DNA of 64,000 nucleotides from Stutzerimonas nitrititolerans (GTDB lineage Bacteria > Pseudomonadota > Gammaproteobacteria > Pseudomonadales > Pseudomonadaceae), in NCBI RefSeq assembly GCF_003696285.1, contig NZ_RFFL01000001.1, positions 62,001 to 126,000 of the forward strand. The letters run 5' to 3'. How positions within the stretch are numbered: the stretch's first letter is position 1; each line of letters starts with the position of its first letter. A program made the position numbers and the translations under genes. The notes beneath the pieces are model-generated. The model had not been told where the DNA came from. It did no database searches and was given only the letters and a program-made list of their open reading frames with translations. Below are positions 1 to 9,457 of this stretch, piece after piece.

Positions 1-1504
1 CCATGCCCAGCACCAGGCAGGTGATCATGGTCAGCACCAGCGAGAGGAACAGGTTGTTCTCGCCGATGGCCAGGATGTAGCCGGCAAAGGTACTGGCGAT
101 GCCGGTCAGCGAGACGATGCCGATGATCACCCCCACCAGCACGCAGGCGATACCCACCGGGATCGCATGGCGTGCGCCTTCCACCAGGGCGAACAGGCAG
201 GCGCGCAGGGTGTCACGGCCGCCCTTGATGAACCAGCAGGCCACCACCAGTGCGCCGATGACGCCGAAGATCACCCCGATCCCGAGCTGGAAGAAGCCGG
301 CGCAGAGCACGCCCAGCGCGACCCAGAAGGCGCCGCGCAACCAGAAGCTGCTGGCCTTGAGGATGATCGCCGAGCCGAGGATGACGATGGCGGTCAACGC
401 CAGGCCCACAGTACCGGAGAACATCGGCGTGCGGCCGGAGAACAGCAGGTAGACCAGCACGAACAGCGGGATCAGCAGATACCAGCGCGCCTTCACCGCA
501 CTCCAGGCGCTCGGGCACTGGTCCTTCGGCAGGCCCTTGAGGTTCTTGCTGCGTGCTTCCAGGTGCACGATCCAGAACACCGCGAAGAAATACAGCATCG
601 CCGGGATCAGCGCCGCCTTGGCCACCTCGACGTAGGGTACGTTGATGGTTTCGGCCATGATGAAGGCCACCGCGCCCATCACCGGCGGCATGATCTGCCC
701 GCCCATGCTCGCGGTGGCTTCCACCGCGCCGGCGAAGGCCGGACGGTAGCCGAAGCGCTTCATCAGCGGGATGGTGAACTGCCCGGTGGTGACCACGTTG
801 GCGACGCCGGAGCCGGTGATGGTGCCCATCAGCGCCGATGACACCACAGATACCTTGGCCGGGCCGCCGGTCTTGTGGCCGAACATGCCCATGGCGAAAT
901 CGGTGAACAGCTTGATCATCCCGGCCTGCTCTAGGAAAGAGCCGAACAGGATGAAGAGGAAAATATAGGTCGCCGAGACATAGGTCGGCGTGCCGTAGAA
1001 GCCTTCGGTGCCGAACGACAGCTGGTTGATGATCTGGTCGAAGCCGTAGCCGCGATGGGCGAAGTCGCCCGGCAGGTATTCACCGAACAGGCCGTACACA
1101 AGGAAGATCGCGCAGATGGTCGGCAGCGCGATACCCATCACCCGGCGCCCGGCTTCGAACACCAGCACAGCGAGGACAATACCGACGATCATGTCGGCGC
1201 CGGTCAGATCGCCCGAGCGCTGGACCAGGTCGCCTTCGAAATACCACTGGTAGAACGCCGTCGCCATGCCGGCCAGGCCGAGCAGCCACGCCAGCGGTTG
1301 CCAGGGTCGGCCATTGCCCTTCGCCGGGTAGCAGAGAAACACCATCAGCAGCAGGAAGCCGACGTGGCCCGCGCGTAGCACCTGGCTGGATACCGGATGG
1401 AAGGCGGCAGTGATGATCTGGTACGTGGAAAACAGCAGGGCGACGTAGAACAACGTCTTCGGCCATTCGCTGGGACTGCTGTGCAGCCCTTGGGTCTCGC
1501 TCAT
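1..1504 (-). CDS. TRAP transporter fused permease (TAXI-type), 3' end outside window
   Basis: The reading frame from the ATG at 1504 stays open for 501 codons to the left edge of the window, so the gene is partial at its C-terminus. It starts MSETQGLHSS and is a polytopic inner-membrane protein: several hydrophobic segments are followed by glycine-rich stretches such as GTITGSGVANVV and ASMGGQIMPPVMG, typical of the DctM-like large subunit. A DctQ-like N-terminal part fused to a DctM-like part is the usual form for TAXI systems (family knowledge). It should import a small organic solute with the Na+ or H+ gradient together with the receptor encoded just upstream (1645-2598, same strand). A strong hairpin lies between the two genes and probably lowers permease expression relative to the receptor. 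The substrate cannot be read from the sequence. Confidence 0.9.
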   Translation of the reverse strand, partial: MSETQGLHSSPSEWPKTLFYVALLFSTYQIITAAFHPVSSQVLRAGHVGFLLLMVFLCYPAKGNGRPWQPLAWLLGLAGMATAFYQWYFEGDLVQRSGDLTGADMIVGIVLAVLVFEAGRRVMGIALPTICAIFLVYGLFGEYLPGDFAHRGYGFDQIINQLSFGTEGFYGTPTYVSATYIFLFILFGSFLEQAGMIKLFTDFAMGMFGHKTGGPAKVSVVSSALMGTITGSGVANVVTTGQFTIPLMKRFGYRPAFAGAVEATASMGGQIMPPVMGAVAFIMAETINVPYVEVAKAALIPAMLYFFAVFWIVHLEARSKNLKGLPKDQCPSAWSAVKARWYLLIPLFVLVYLLFSGRTPMFSGTVGLALTAIVILGSAIILKASSFWLRGAFWVALGVLCAGFFQLGIGVIFGVIGALVVACWFIKGGRDTLRACLFALVEGARHAIPVGIACVLVGVIIGIVSLTGIASTFAGYILAIGENNLFLSLVLTMITCLVLGM

Positions 1505-1610
1505 GGGATGGCTCTCTCGGAAAGGTTGAAGCGTCGCGCCAGTGCAGAGCATGGGCGTTCTTCGCGATGGCCCGGGATGCGGGCCATCAGGCTATGCAGT
1601 CTTAAGGCAA

Positions 1611-1637
1611 GCCGGGCGGGTATCAGGCCCGCCCGGC
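1611..1637 (-). terminator. hairpin between TRAP receptor and permease (attenuator/terminator)
   Basis: A perfect 10-bp inverted repeat, GCCGGGCGGG / CCCGCCCGGC with a 7-nt loop, lies 7 bp after the receptor stop codon. On the minus strand it is followed by only a weak T-containing stretch, so it may act as a partial terminator or as an RNA 3'-end stabiliser for the receptor message. Confidence 0.65.
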
Positions 1638-1644
1638 CCGGCGG

Positions 1645-2598
1645 TCACTTGAGGACGCCGGCTTCCTTGTAGTAGCGCTCGGCGCCCGGATGCAGCGGGA
1701 TCGGCAGACCTTCGGTCGCGGTTTCCAGCTTGATGTCCTTGGCCGCGGAGTGGGCGCTGGACAGGCGATCGAGGTTCTCGAAGATCAGCTTGGTCATCTG
1801 GTAGGCGACGTCGTCGGAGACCTTCTCGTGGCTGACCAGGATGTTGGTGATGGCGGCAGTGGGGATGTCCGCGTCCTGACCGTCATAGGTGCCGGCCGGA
1901 ATCACCTTCGACTGGTAGGCGGCGCTGCCGATCTTGGTCACCACGTCCTCGGGTACCGCGACGAAGGTGATCGGGACCATGGCTGCCAGGTCGCGAATCG
2001 CCGCCATGCCGAGGCCCGAGGACTGCAGGGTGGCATCCAGCTGGCGGTTCTTGATCAGTTCGACCGACTCGGCATAAGGCATGAACTCCACGCGACCCAT
2101 GTCCTCGTAGGTCAGGCCGGCGGCCTTGAAGATCGCGCGGGCGTTGAGCTCGGTACCGGATTTCGGCGCGCCGACGGAGATGCGCTTGCCCTTGAGGTCT
2201 TCCAGGGTCTTGATCCCGGATTCCTTGCTGGCAACGATGTGAATGTAGTTCGGGTAGGTCGCCGCGATGGCGCGCAGACGCTTGAGGGGTGCCTTGAAGC
2301 CGGCATCTTCGACGCCGTTCCAGGCATCATCCACCGAGTCGCCCAGGGAGAAGGCCAGCTCGCCACGACCCGCTTGCAGCAGGTTGAGGTTTTCTACCGA
2401 TGCCTTGGTGGCCTGAACGGAGGTCTTGGCACCATCGATCTTGTTGTACTGCTGCGACAGGGCTACGCCGATCGGGTAGTAAACGCCGCTGGTACCGCCA
2501 GTGAGGATGTTGATGAAGGTCGGCGCCGCGACGGCTGCAGTGCTGGCTGTGAAGGCTGCGGCGGCAGCGAGCAGGCCAAAGCGTTTGGTCAGTCTCAT
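1645..2598 (-). CDS. TAXI family TRAP transporter solute receptor
   Basis: A 317-residue periplasmic binding protein. I start it at the ATG at 2598 because a GGAG stands just upstream and because a clear signal peptide follows (MRLTKRFGLLAAAAAF... ending AVAA at about residue 25). Longer starts upstream would add an unrelated N-terminal stretch. The mature protein opens with INILTGGTSGVYYPIG, the signature of TAXI (TRAP-associated extracytoplasmic immunogenic) receptors, and contains VGAPKSGTELNAR, a ligand-pocket motif of this group. It captures the substrate and delivers it to the fused permease downstream. Family members bind glutamate, 2-oxoglutarate and similar acids, but the ligand here is unknown. 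Confidence 0.92.
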   Translation of the reverse strand: MRLTKRFGLLAAAAAFTASTAAVAAPTFINILTGGTSGVYYPIGVALSQQYNKIDGAKTSVQATKASVENLNLLQAGRGELAFSLGDSVDDAWNGVEDAGFKAPLKRLRAIAATYPNYIHIVASKESGIKTLEDLKGKRISVGAPKSGTELNARAIFKAAGLTYEDMGRVEFMPYAESVELIKNRQLDATLQSSGLGMAAIRDLAAMVPITFVAVPEDVVTKIGSAAYQSKVIPAGTYDGQDADIPTAAITNILVSHEKVSDDVAYQMTKLIFENLDRLSSAHSAAKDIKLETATEGLPIPLHPGAERYYKEAGVLK

Positions 2599-2971
2599 GG
2601 ATGTCTCCGTTTCATTGTTATAGGTGGAGCTGTGACGATAAACGATCGCCCTGCTGAAAGGCAGGCATACGACGAGAAAGAAAGGCGCCGGTAAGGCAGG
2701 GTATCGGTAGCCGCTGTTCTTCTTGTCGTTGTCGTTACATCGAAGCAAGGGTTCCATCAGCATTAACCGTGCCAAAGGCTATCGACGCCTGCTTGAGCGG
2801 TGTTCCGGCGTTTGGCATGCGAGCATCGGCAAAAAACCGCCTATTGCGCGCCAGCTCTGAGCAAGATATTGCCGATGGCTCTTCGCTCGGCCTGCTGCTC
2901 ACCCAAGGCAAGGGTTGCGCAATGCGAAGGGCTCGTTACAGTGACGCCATTCCGATACGTGAAGCCTGCCC
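2599..2971. other. intergenic region, divergent promoters expected
   Basis: These 373 bases lie between the divergent TRAP receptor and the small secreted protein. All open frames here are short or extend over neighbouring genes in the wrong frame. It presumably holds both promoters. I could not single out a convincing -35/-10 pair, and I see no repeats or RNA gene. Confidence 0.5.
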
Positions 2972-4023
<1,052 letters not shown>

Positions 4024-4096
4024 CCACTCGATACGACCGCCGGCCCCGCGATAACCGCCGCGCCACAGACTGAACGGGGCCGTACGCGGCAGACGA

Positions 4097-4534
4097 ATGC
4101 TGGATATTTCCGCCTACCTCGGCCTCTTCCTGGCCGCCTTGCTGGCGGCCACCATCCTGCCGCTGCAATCGGAGGCGGCGCTGGTCGGCCTGCTGCTGTC
4201 CGATGCCTTCGCGCCGTGGGCGCTGCTGCTGGTCGCTACCACGGGGAACGTACTGGGTTCGGTAATCAACTGGCTGCTGGGGCGCTCGCTGGAGCGCTTC
4301 CGCGATCGCCGCTGGTTTCCCGTCAGCGCCTCCGGGCTGGCCAGGGCCCAGCGCGGTTACCAGCGGTACGGGCGCTGGTCGTTGCTGCTCAGCTGGGTGC
4401 CGCTGATCGGCGATCCGCTGACGGTGATCGCCGGCACCCTGCGCGAGCCGCTGTGGAGCTTCCTGCTGCTGGTGACCCTGGCCAAGGGCGCGCGTTACCT
4501 GGTGCTGGCGGCGCTGACCCTGGGCTGGTTCTGA
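4097..4534 (+). CDS. YqaA family (DedA-like) inner membrane protein
   Basis: 145 residues, largely hydrophobic, with about four membrane segments. The family features are an N-terminal ATILPLQSEAAL segment, VATTGNVLGSVINWLLGR and the late SWVPLIGDPLTVIAG, which correspond to the conserved glycine/proline motifs of YqaA/DedA small membrane proteins. DedA relatives are implicated in lipid-carrier flipping and envelope homeostasis; no specific role is visible here. The 3' end overlaps the 3' end of the convergent penicillin-binding protein gene by 40 bp (4495-4534). Confidence 0.88.
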   Translation: MLDISAYLGLFLAALLAATILPLQSEAALVGLLLSDAFAPWALLLVATTGNVLGSVINWLLGRSLERFRDRRWFPVSASGLARAQRGYQRYGRWSLLLSWVPLIGDPLTVIAGTLREPLWSFLLLVTLAKGARYLVLAALTLGWF

Positions 4535-7500
4535 GTCAACGAAGTCGTGGCGGTGTCCGGCTCCGCGCTGGCCTGCTGCCAGCCTTCGCGAGGCTGGCAG
4601 AGGCTTTCGCCACGCAGATAGGGCTGCAGAATCGGCTGCATGCCCTTGAGCGCCTGAACCGGTAGCGCCGAGGTGAAGCGGAAGTTGTCCGCCGCCTGCC
4701 CCGGAACGTAGGCAGTCAGGGTGCCGAAGTGGTTCGGGCCCAGGTAGAAGACGAAGGTGGCGGTGCGGTTGAGCGCGCGCGAGCTGATCAGCCGGCCGCT
4801 GGCGGTCACGCTCTGTAGCCGGTTGTCGCCGGTGCCGGTCTTGCCTCCCATGGCCAGTACGCTGCCGTCGACCTGGGTGAAACTGTCCTGCAGGCGCCGC
4901 GCGGTACCGCCTTCCACCACGTTGGCCAGGGCTTCGCGCAGGGTCTGCGCGACTTCCCGTGGCAGTACCCGTTCGCCGGACCCGGTGGCGATGCCGAGGT
5001 GGGTCTCGTAGGGCGTGTCGCTGGCGAAGCGCAGGTGATCGATGCGTATGCTGGGCAGGCGCACACCATCGTTGAGGATGATGCCCATCAGCTCGGCCAG
5101 TGCCGCCGGCTGGTCGCCGGAGCTGCCCAGGGCAGTGGCGAGCGAGGGCACCAGGTGTTCGAACGGATAACCCAGGCGCTGCCAGCGGCGGTGGATATCG
5201 GTGAAGGCCTCGACCTCCAGCATGATGCGGATGCGGCTGTCGCGGGCGCTCTTGTGGCGACTGCGCAGCAGCCAGCCGTAGACCTCCTGGCGCTGCTCGG
5301 CGCTGGCGTCGACGATCTCCTTCAGCCCTGCGTCGGGATGGGCGATCAGGTAGCCCAGCAGCCACAGGTCCAGCGGATGCACCCGGGCGATATAGCCCTG
5401 ATCCGGCAGGCTGTACTGGCCACGGGCATAGCGCTGATAGAGCGCCTCGCGCTCATCGTCATCGAACTCGGACGCGGGCAGGCGTTCGTCCAGGAACCGC
5501 GCGAAGCGGGCGCGATCGGCCTCGGGCATTACATAGCGGTGCACCGCGGCAAGGCGGGCAGGGGTGGGCTGGATGCCGTCGAGCAGCACCTCGATGCGCT
5601 GCTCGGTGTTCTTGCCGCGGTACTTCCTCCAGAAGCGCTGCAGGAACACCACGCCCTCGCGATCGGCGAAGCGCGCCAGGTATTCCAGCCGTTCGGGGTT
5701 GTCGTCGTCGCCGAGCAATGCGGCGCGATCGCTCAGTTGGTGGCTGCTGTAGCTGACCAGGTCGCGCAACAGCCGCACGAACGGCAGGTTGATCGATTCG
5801 CGCAGAGCCTCGCGCAGCGTCGGCAGGCGATGGTCGTCCTGATGGCGGAAGTTGCTGAAACGGTGCATTCCCGCGCCGGTGAAGAACCGCTCGGCGGGGC
5901 TCGCCGAGTAGCGCCGCTCCATCGCCGCGTCGAGCATGGCCGTCAGGCTGCGGTCTTCGTTACGGGCCAGGTAGTCCAGTGCCCAGCGGCTCAGCGGGTC
6001 CTCGGCCTTGACCTGACGCAGCGCCTGGCGTTCGAGCAGCGCATGGCGCTGATGCAGCTCGGCGATCACTTCCAGATAGGTGGTGAGCACCCGCAGCTTG
6101 GCGGTGGAGCCCAGCTCCAGCTTGCTGCCCTGGTTGATGTCGAACGGCTGGTCGGTGCTGTCGGTCTGCACCCTTACCTGGAAGCCCTGCTCGTCGCGCT
6201 CGAGCAGGGTGAAGCTGTAGCGCACCTCGGCGGTCTTTTCCGGCGACAGCATGCGGTCGCCGAACAATCCCACCTCCTCGGCGAAAGCCGGATCGGCCAG
6301 GCGCCGCAGGTATTCGCCGACCTGCCGTTGCAGGGGGCCGTGCAGTGGCGTGGTAGCGGTGAGGTCGAGGCGGTCGAGGTCGTACAGCGACAGCCCCAGC
6401 AGGCTGGCCAGACGCGTACGGGCGATGCTGACGCCCTTGGCGATCTCGATCGCCTGCGTGGCCGGCTCGCGGCTGAAATCGCGCAGTTCGGCGCGCCGGG
6501 CAAGGGCAGCATCGCGCAGCGACAGCGGGATCAGGCCATCGCGGGCGAGCAGTCGCAGGTGACTGTCGGTGAGCGCCGTCAGCTCGTCGCGCCCGGCACC
6601 GAGATAGTGGGTCGGACGGCGCTGGGCGATCAGCAGCGACAGCACCTGGCGCAGCGCCAGGCCCTGGGCGGCCAGGCTGCTGCCGGCGTTGTGGCGCGAA
6701 TCGAGCAGGCGGTTGACCTCGGCGAAGTCCGCGCCGAACCAGAGGCGCAGGCCATCGGCAAGGCCGTGTACCTCGCCATGCCCCGGCACGGCGGCCAGCG
6801 GCACGCTGTTGAGGTAGGCCAGGACGATGTGCTGCCGGCTGGCGAGGGTCTGTGGTCCTTCGCGATAGGTGCGCACGCTGGCCGAGACCATCTGCCGCAG
6901 CTTCTCCTCGGGGCTGTCGGTGCGTCCGTAGGGTGAATGGCGGTACTTCTCCGCCTGGGTCGCCAGGGTGCTGCCGCCGGCTGCCTGGCCGGACAGCCCC
7001 AGGTTCTTCTCGATCTGGCTGAGCGCCGCCATGGTCAGGCGTGGCCAGTCGACGGCCGGGTTGGCCCGTGGCCGGCCGGCGTCCAGCAGGCCGCGGTCCT
7101 CGATGAACAGCAGGCTCTGCGCCACCAGCGGCGGGATGCTCTCGAAGTCCGCATAAAGCTGCTCGGGGTAGCGATTGGCGTACAGCACCGCGGCGGTGCA
7201 GTCCTCGAGGGTCAGGCCGGCATGCGGCTTCTCCGGGTAGGGCACGAAGAAGCCGCGACTGGAATATTCCAGCAGGGCCGGCGAGAAGCGAGCCTGTGCC
7301 TCGATACGGAAGCCCTGGCGAAGCAGGCGCTCGGCGAAGCGCGGGATGTCGACGTAACCCAGGCGGCGGTCGAAGGGCCCGTCGTCGGGGAAGAGCACCT
7401 GCTCGCTGGCACCGGGCTCGATCCGGTAGTCGAGGCTTGCGGCGTAGCGGCTCAGCCAGCGTGCCTGCAACTCCGAGGTCTGCATCTCGTGCCAGCCGGC

Positions 7501-7653
7501 ATAGCCGCCGCCGGCCAGCAACGAGACGGTAGTCAGCAGCACGAATCGACGAGCCAGAGGACGGCCGCGCTTGGGCGGGGGGGTGCCGCTGGTCGGTGGG
7601 TCAGGCTGGTCCGGCGCTGACCCGATGCGATTGGCTTGCCATACTGCGCCCAT
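4495..7653 (-). CDS. large class A penicillin-binding protein-like transglycosylase/transpeptidase
   Basis: 1052 residues, with one N-terminal membrane anchor (about residues 36-55) after a proline-rich cytoplasmic tail. A glycosyltransferase 51 domain follows: EDRG at about residue 181 carries the family's catalytic Glu, and GGSTLATQ at about 224 matches the second motif in altered form (GGSTITQQ is usual). The transpeptidase motifs are all visible: STAK (SxxK) near 514, SIN (SxN) near 619 and KTGT near 934. The gap of about 300 residues between SxN and KTG is far longer than in PBP1a/1b. The protein should polymerise and cross-link peptidoglycan in the periplasm, though the altered GT51 motif and the large insertion leave its activity uncertain. 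It is transcribed toward and overlaps yqaA by 40 bp. Confidence 0.88.
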   Translation of the reverse strand: MGAVWQANRIGSAPDQPDPPTSGTPPPKRGRPLARRFVLLTTVSLLAGGGYAGWHEMQTSELQARWLSRYAASLDYRIEPGASEQVLFPDDGPFDRRLGYVDIPRFAERLLRQGFRIEAQARFSPALLEYSSRGFFVPYPEKPHAGLTLEDCTAAVLYANRYPEQLYADFESIPPLVAQSLLFIEDRGLLDAGRPRANPAVDWPRLTMAALSQIEKNLGLSGQAAGGSTLATQAEKYRHSPYGRTDSPEEKLRQMVSASVRTYREGPQTLASRQHIVLAYLNSVPLAAVPGHGEVHGLADGLRLWFGADFAEVNRLLDSRHNAGSSLAAQGLALRQVLSLLIAQRRPTHYLGAGRDELTALTDSHLRLLARDGLIPLSLRDAALARRAELRDFSREPATQAIEIAKGVSIARTRLASLLGLSLYDLDRLDLTATTPLHGPLQRQVGEYLRRLADPAFAEEVGLFGDRMLSPEKTAEVRYSFTLLERDEQGFQVRVQTDSTDQPFDINQGSKLELGSTAKLRVLTTYLEVIAELHQRHALLERQALRQVKAEDPLSRWALDYLARNEDRSLTAMLDAAMERRYSASPAERFFTGAGMHRFSNFRHQDDHRLPTLREALRESINLPFVRLLRDLVSYSSHQLSDRAALLGDDDNPERLEYLARFADREGVVFLQRFWRKYRGKNTEQRIEVLLDGIQPTPARLAAVHRYVMPEADRARFARFLDERLPASEFDDDEREALYQRYARGQYSLPDQGYIARVHPLDLWLLGYLIAHPDAGLKEIVDASAEQRQEVYGWLLRSRHKSARDSRIRIMLEVEAFTDIHRRWQRLGYPFEHLVPSLATALGSSGDQPAALAELMGIILNDGVRLPSIRIDHLRFASDTPYETHLGIATGSGERVLPREVAQTLREALANVVEGGTARRLQDSFTQVDGSVLAMGGKTGTGDNRLQSVTASGRLISSRALNRTATFVFYLGPNHFGTLTAYVPGQAADNFRFTSALPVQALKGMQPILQPYLRGESLCQPREGWQQASAEPDTATTSLTQNQPRVSAASTR

Positions 7654-7850
7654 GATCTCCGGCCTGGCTTCCTGTGAACTCCTTCACAAGCTTAGCCTGC
7701 GCGGGGGGCTTGGCTGCATCGAGCGGATGAACGGAGCGGCGCCGATCAGCGGTGCATCTAATCAGAAAGTTGGAGGTTACAGCCGCGGATTTTTCTGGCA
7801 GGGTAGCCCCTACGATTGTGCGACAGCTCGCCGCAGGCGGCTGTGCGAAT

Positions 7851-8052
7851 CGGTGTGATATCGGGAGAGACTGCCGGTGTGATCGCCGCAGCGCCGAAGG
7901 AGCAACCGCCCCGGAAACTCTCAGGCAAAAGGACCGTTATCACCGGTGAACTCTGAAGAGCCGCCCGACCATCGTCGCCGGGCGCACCGAAGGAGCAAGC
8001 GGCTGCGCTCTGGCGCAGGCGTGAAACTCTCAGGTCCAGGACAGAGGGGGCG
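7851..8052 (+). promoter_or_regulatory. tandem glycine riboswitch
   Basis: Both aptamers are recognisable. Aptamer 1 has GGGAGAGACUGCC at 7863, GCGCCGAAGGAGCAA at 7890-7905 and ACUCUCAGGCAAAAGGACC up to 7935. Aptamer 2 has GAACUCUGAAGAGCC from 7948, CACCGAAGGAGCAAGC at 7985-8000 and AAACUCUCAGG from about 8024, closing with CAGAGGGG near 8042-8049. The leader CGGUG(UG)AUA at 7851-7860 can pair with UAUCACCG at 7938-7945 in the linker, which matches the leader-linker kink-turn of glycine riboswitches. It lies directly upstream of the DadA-like gene at 8109, on the same strand. Glycine riboswitches usually activate glycine-disposal genes. Confidence 0.95.
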
Positions 8053-8077
8053 CCCGCCGCGCATTGTGCGCACGGGC
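8052..8077 (+). terminator. candidate expression-platform hairpin of the glycine riboswitch
   Basis: GCCCG-CC-GCGCA, loop TTG, TGCGC-A-CGGGC forms a strong, slightly bulged hairpin immediately after aptamer 2. The tail (TTCAACCCC) is only weakly U-rich. Part of the aptamer-2 P1 strand (AGGGG, near 8045-8049) could instead pair with CCCCT at 8083-8087, so mutually exclusive structures are possible. The on/off direction is inference. Confidence 0.45.
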
Positions 8078-8108
8078 TTCAACCCCTGACGTCTCTGGAG
8101 CTACAACA

Positions 8109-9371
8109 ATGAAAACAATCGCTGTCATTGGTGGCGGAATCACCGGCGTTACCACCGCTTATGCCCTGGCCAAGCGCGGCTTCGCGGTCACCCTGTTCGA
8201 AAAGCATCGCTATGCCGCCATGGAAACCTCGTTCGCCAACGGGGGCCAGCTGTCGGCCTCCAACGCCGAGGTCTGGAACCACAGGTCGACCATCGTCAAG
8301 GGCCTGAAGTGGATGCTCAAGAACGATGCGCCGCTGCTGGTCAATCCCAAGCCCAGCTGGCACAAGCTTTCCTGGTTCGCCGAGTTCATCGGCTCGATCC
8401 CCAACTACGACAAGAACACCGTCGAAACCGCGCGCCTGGCGATCGCCGCGCGTGAGCACCTGTTCGCCTGGGCCGACGAGGAAGGCATCGACTTCGACCT
8501 GAAGAAGAAAGGCATCCTGCACATCTACCGCGACAAGGCCGGCTTCGAGCACGCCGGCAAGGTGTCCCGGTTACTGGCCGAAGGCGGCCTGCCGCGGCGC
8601 AGCGTGACGCCTGAGGAAATGCGCGACATCGAGCCGACCCTGGCCGGCAAGTACTACGGCGGCTATTTCACCGAGTGCGACTCCACCGGCGACATCCACA
8701 AGTTCACCAATGGCCTGGCGGCGGCGATCGATCGCCTGGGCGTTCGCTGCCTCTACGGTGAGGATGTGAAGGCGGTCTCCAGCGATGGCAAGCGCGCCAG
8801 CGTGACCCTCGGCAGCAGCGCCGGCGACGAGGTGCTGCAGTTCGACGGCCTGGTGGTCTGCGCCGGCACCGCCAGCCGCGATCTGGCCGCGCAACTGGGC
8901 GATCGGGTGAACATCTATCCGGTCAAGGGCTACTCGATCACGGTCAACCTGAACGACGAGCTCAGCCGCGTCTCGGCCCCCACCGTCAGCCTGCTGGACG
9001 ACGAGACCAAGCTGGTGACCAGCCGCCTGGGCGACGATCGCTTCCGGGTCGCCGGCACCGCCGAGTTCAACGGCTACAACCGCGACATCCGCGCCGACCG
9101 CATTCGCCCGCTGGTGGAATGGGTGAACCAGTGCTTCCCCGGCGTCAACACCCGCAGCGTGGTGCCTTGGGCCGGCCTGCGGCCGATGCTGCCGAACATG
9201 ATGCCCAAGGTCGGGCGCGGCAAATCGCCCTGCGTGTTCTACAACACCGGCCACGGCCACCTGGGTTGGACCCTGAGCGCCGTCACCGCGGACATGATCG
9301 GCGATGTGGTGGGGCAGGCGCTGGGCGGCACCACTGCTCCGGTGGCATCGGCGCAAGCGGTTTGCGCGTAG
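8109..9371 (+). CDS. DadA-like D-amino acid dehydrogenase under glycine riboswitch
   Basis: 420 residues. I start it at the ATG at 8109, directly before the FAD-binding N-terminus MKTIAVIGGGITGVTTAYA (Rossmann GxGxxG). An in-frame upstream start would run into the riboswitch. The C-terminal WAGLRPMLPNMMPKVG and NTGHGHLGWTLS motifs are those of DAO/DadA flavoproteins, which deaminate D-amino acids to keto acids and pass electrons to the membrane quinone pool. Control by a glycine riboswitch suggests that glycine itself, or a glycine-derived amine such as sarcosine, is the physiological substrate or signal; this is inference. No dadX racemase is adjacent, unlike the classical dadAX locus. A strong terminator closes the unit. 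Confidence 0.9.
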   Translation: MKTIAVIGGGITGVTTAYALAKRGFAVTLFEKHRYAAMETSFANGGQLSASNAEVWNHRSTIVKGLKWMLKNDAPLLVNPKPSWHKLSWFAEFIGSIPNYDKNTVETARLAIAAREHLFAWADEEGIDFDLKKKGILHIYRDKAGFEHAGKVSRLLAEGGLPRRSVTPEEMRDIEPTLAGKYYGGYFTECDSTGDIHKFTNGLAAAIDRLGVRCLYGEDVKAVSSDGKRASVTLGSSAGDEVLQFDGLVVCAGTASRDLAAQLGDRVNIYPVKGYSITVNLNDELSRVSAPTVSLLDDETKLVTSRLGDDRFRVAGTAEFNGYNRDIRADRIRPLVEWVNQCFPGVNTRSVVPWAGLRPMLPNMMPKVGRGKSPCVFYNTGHGHLGWTLSAVTADMIGDVVGQALGGTTAPVASAQAVCA

Positions 9372-9379
9372 CCTGAAAC

Positions 9380-9417
9380 GACCGCGAGGCCTGAATGAGG
9401 CCTCGCGGTCTTTGTTT
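9380..9417 (+). terminator. Rho-independent terminator of the DadA-like gene
   Basis: A perfect 13-bp inverted repeat (GACCGCGAGGCCT / AGGCCTCGCGGTC) with a 5-nt loop, followed by TTTGTTT, 8 bp after the stop codon. Confidence 0.92.
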
Positions 9418-9457
9418 GAAACCTGAGGCGGAAGGCAGCGCTTCCGCCGATCTCGTA

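Noticed and set aside
1690-2694. A 334-codon plus-strand open frame opposite the TAXI receptor
   Set aside because: Antisense to a well-recognised receptor with signal peptide. No ribosome-binding site or family motif was seen.
4999-6936. A 645-codon open frame on the plus strand opposite the PBP gene
   Set aside because: Shadow frame of a GC-rich gene. The minus strand carries the transpeptidase motifs SxxK, SxN and KTGT.
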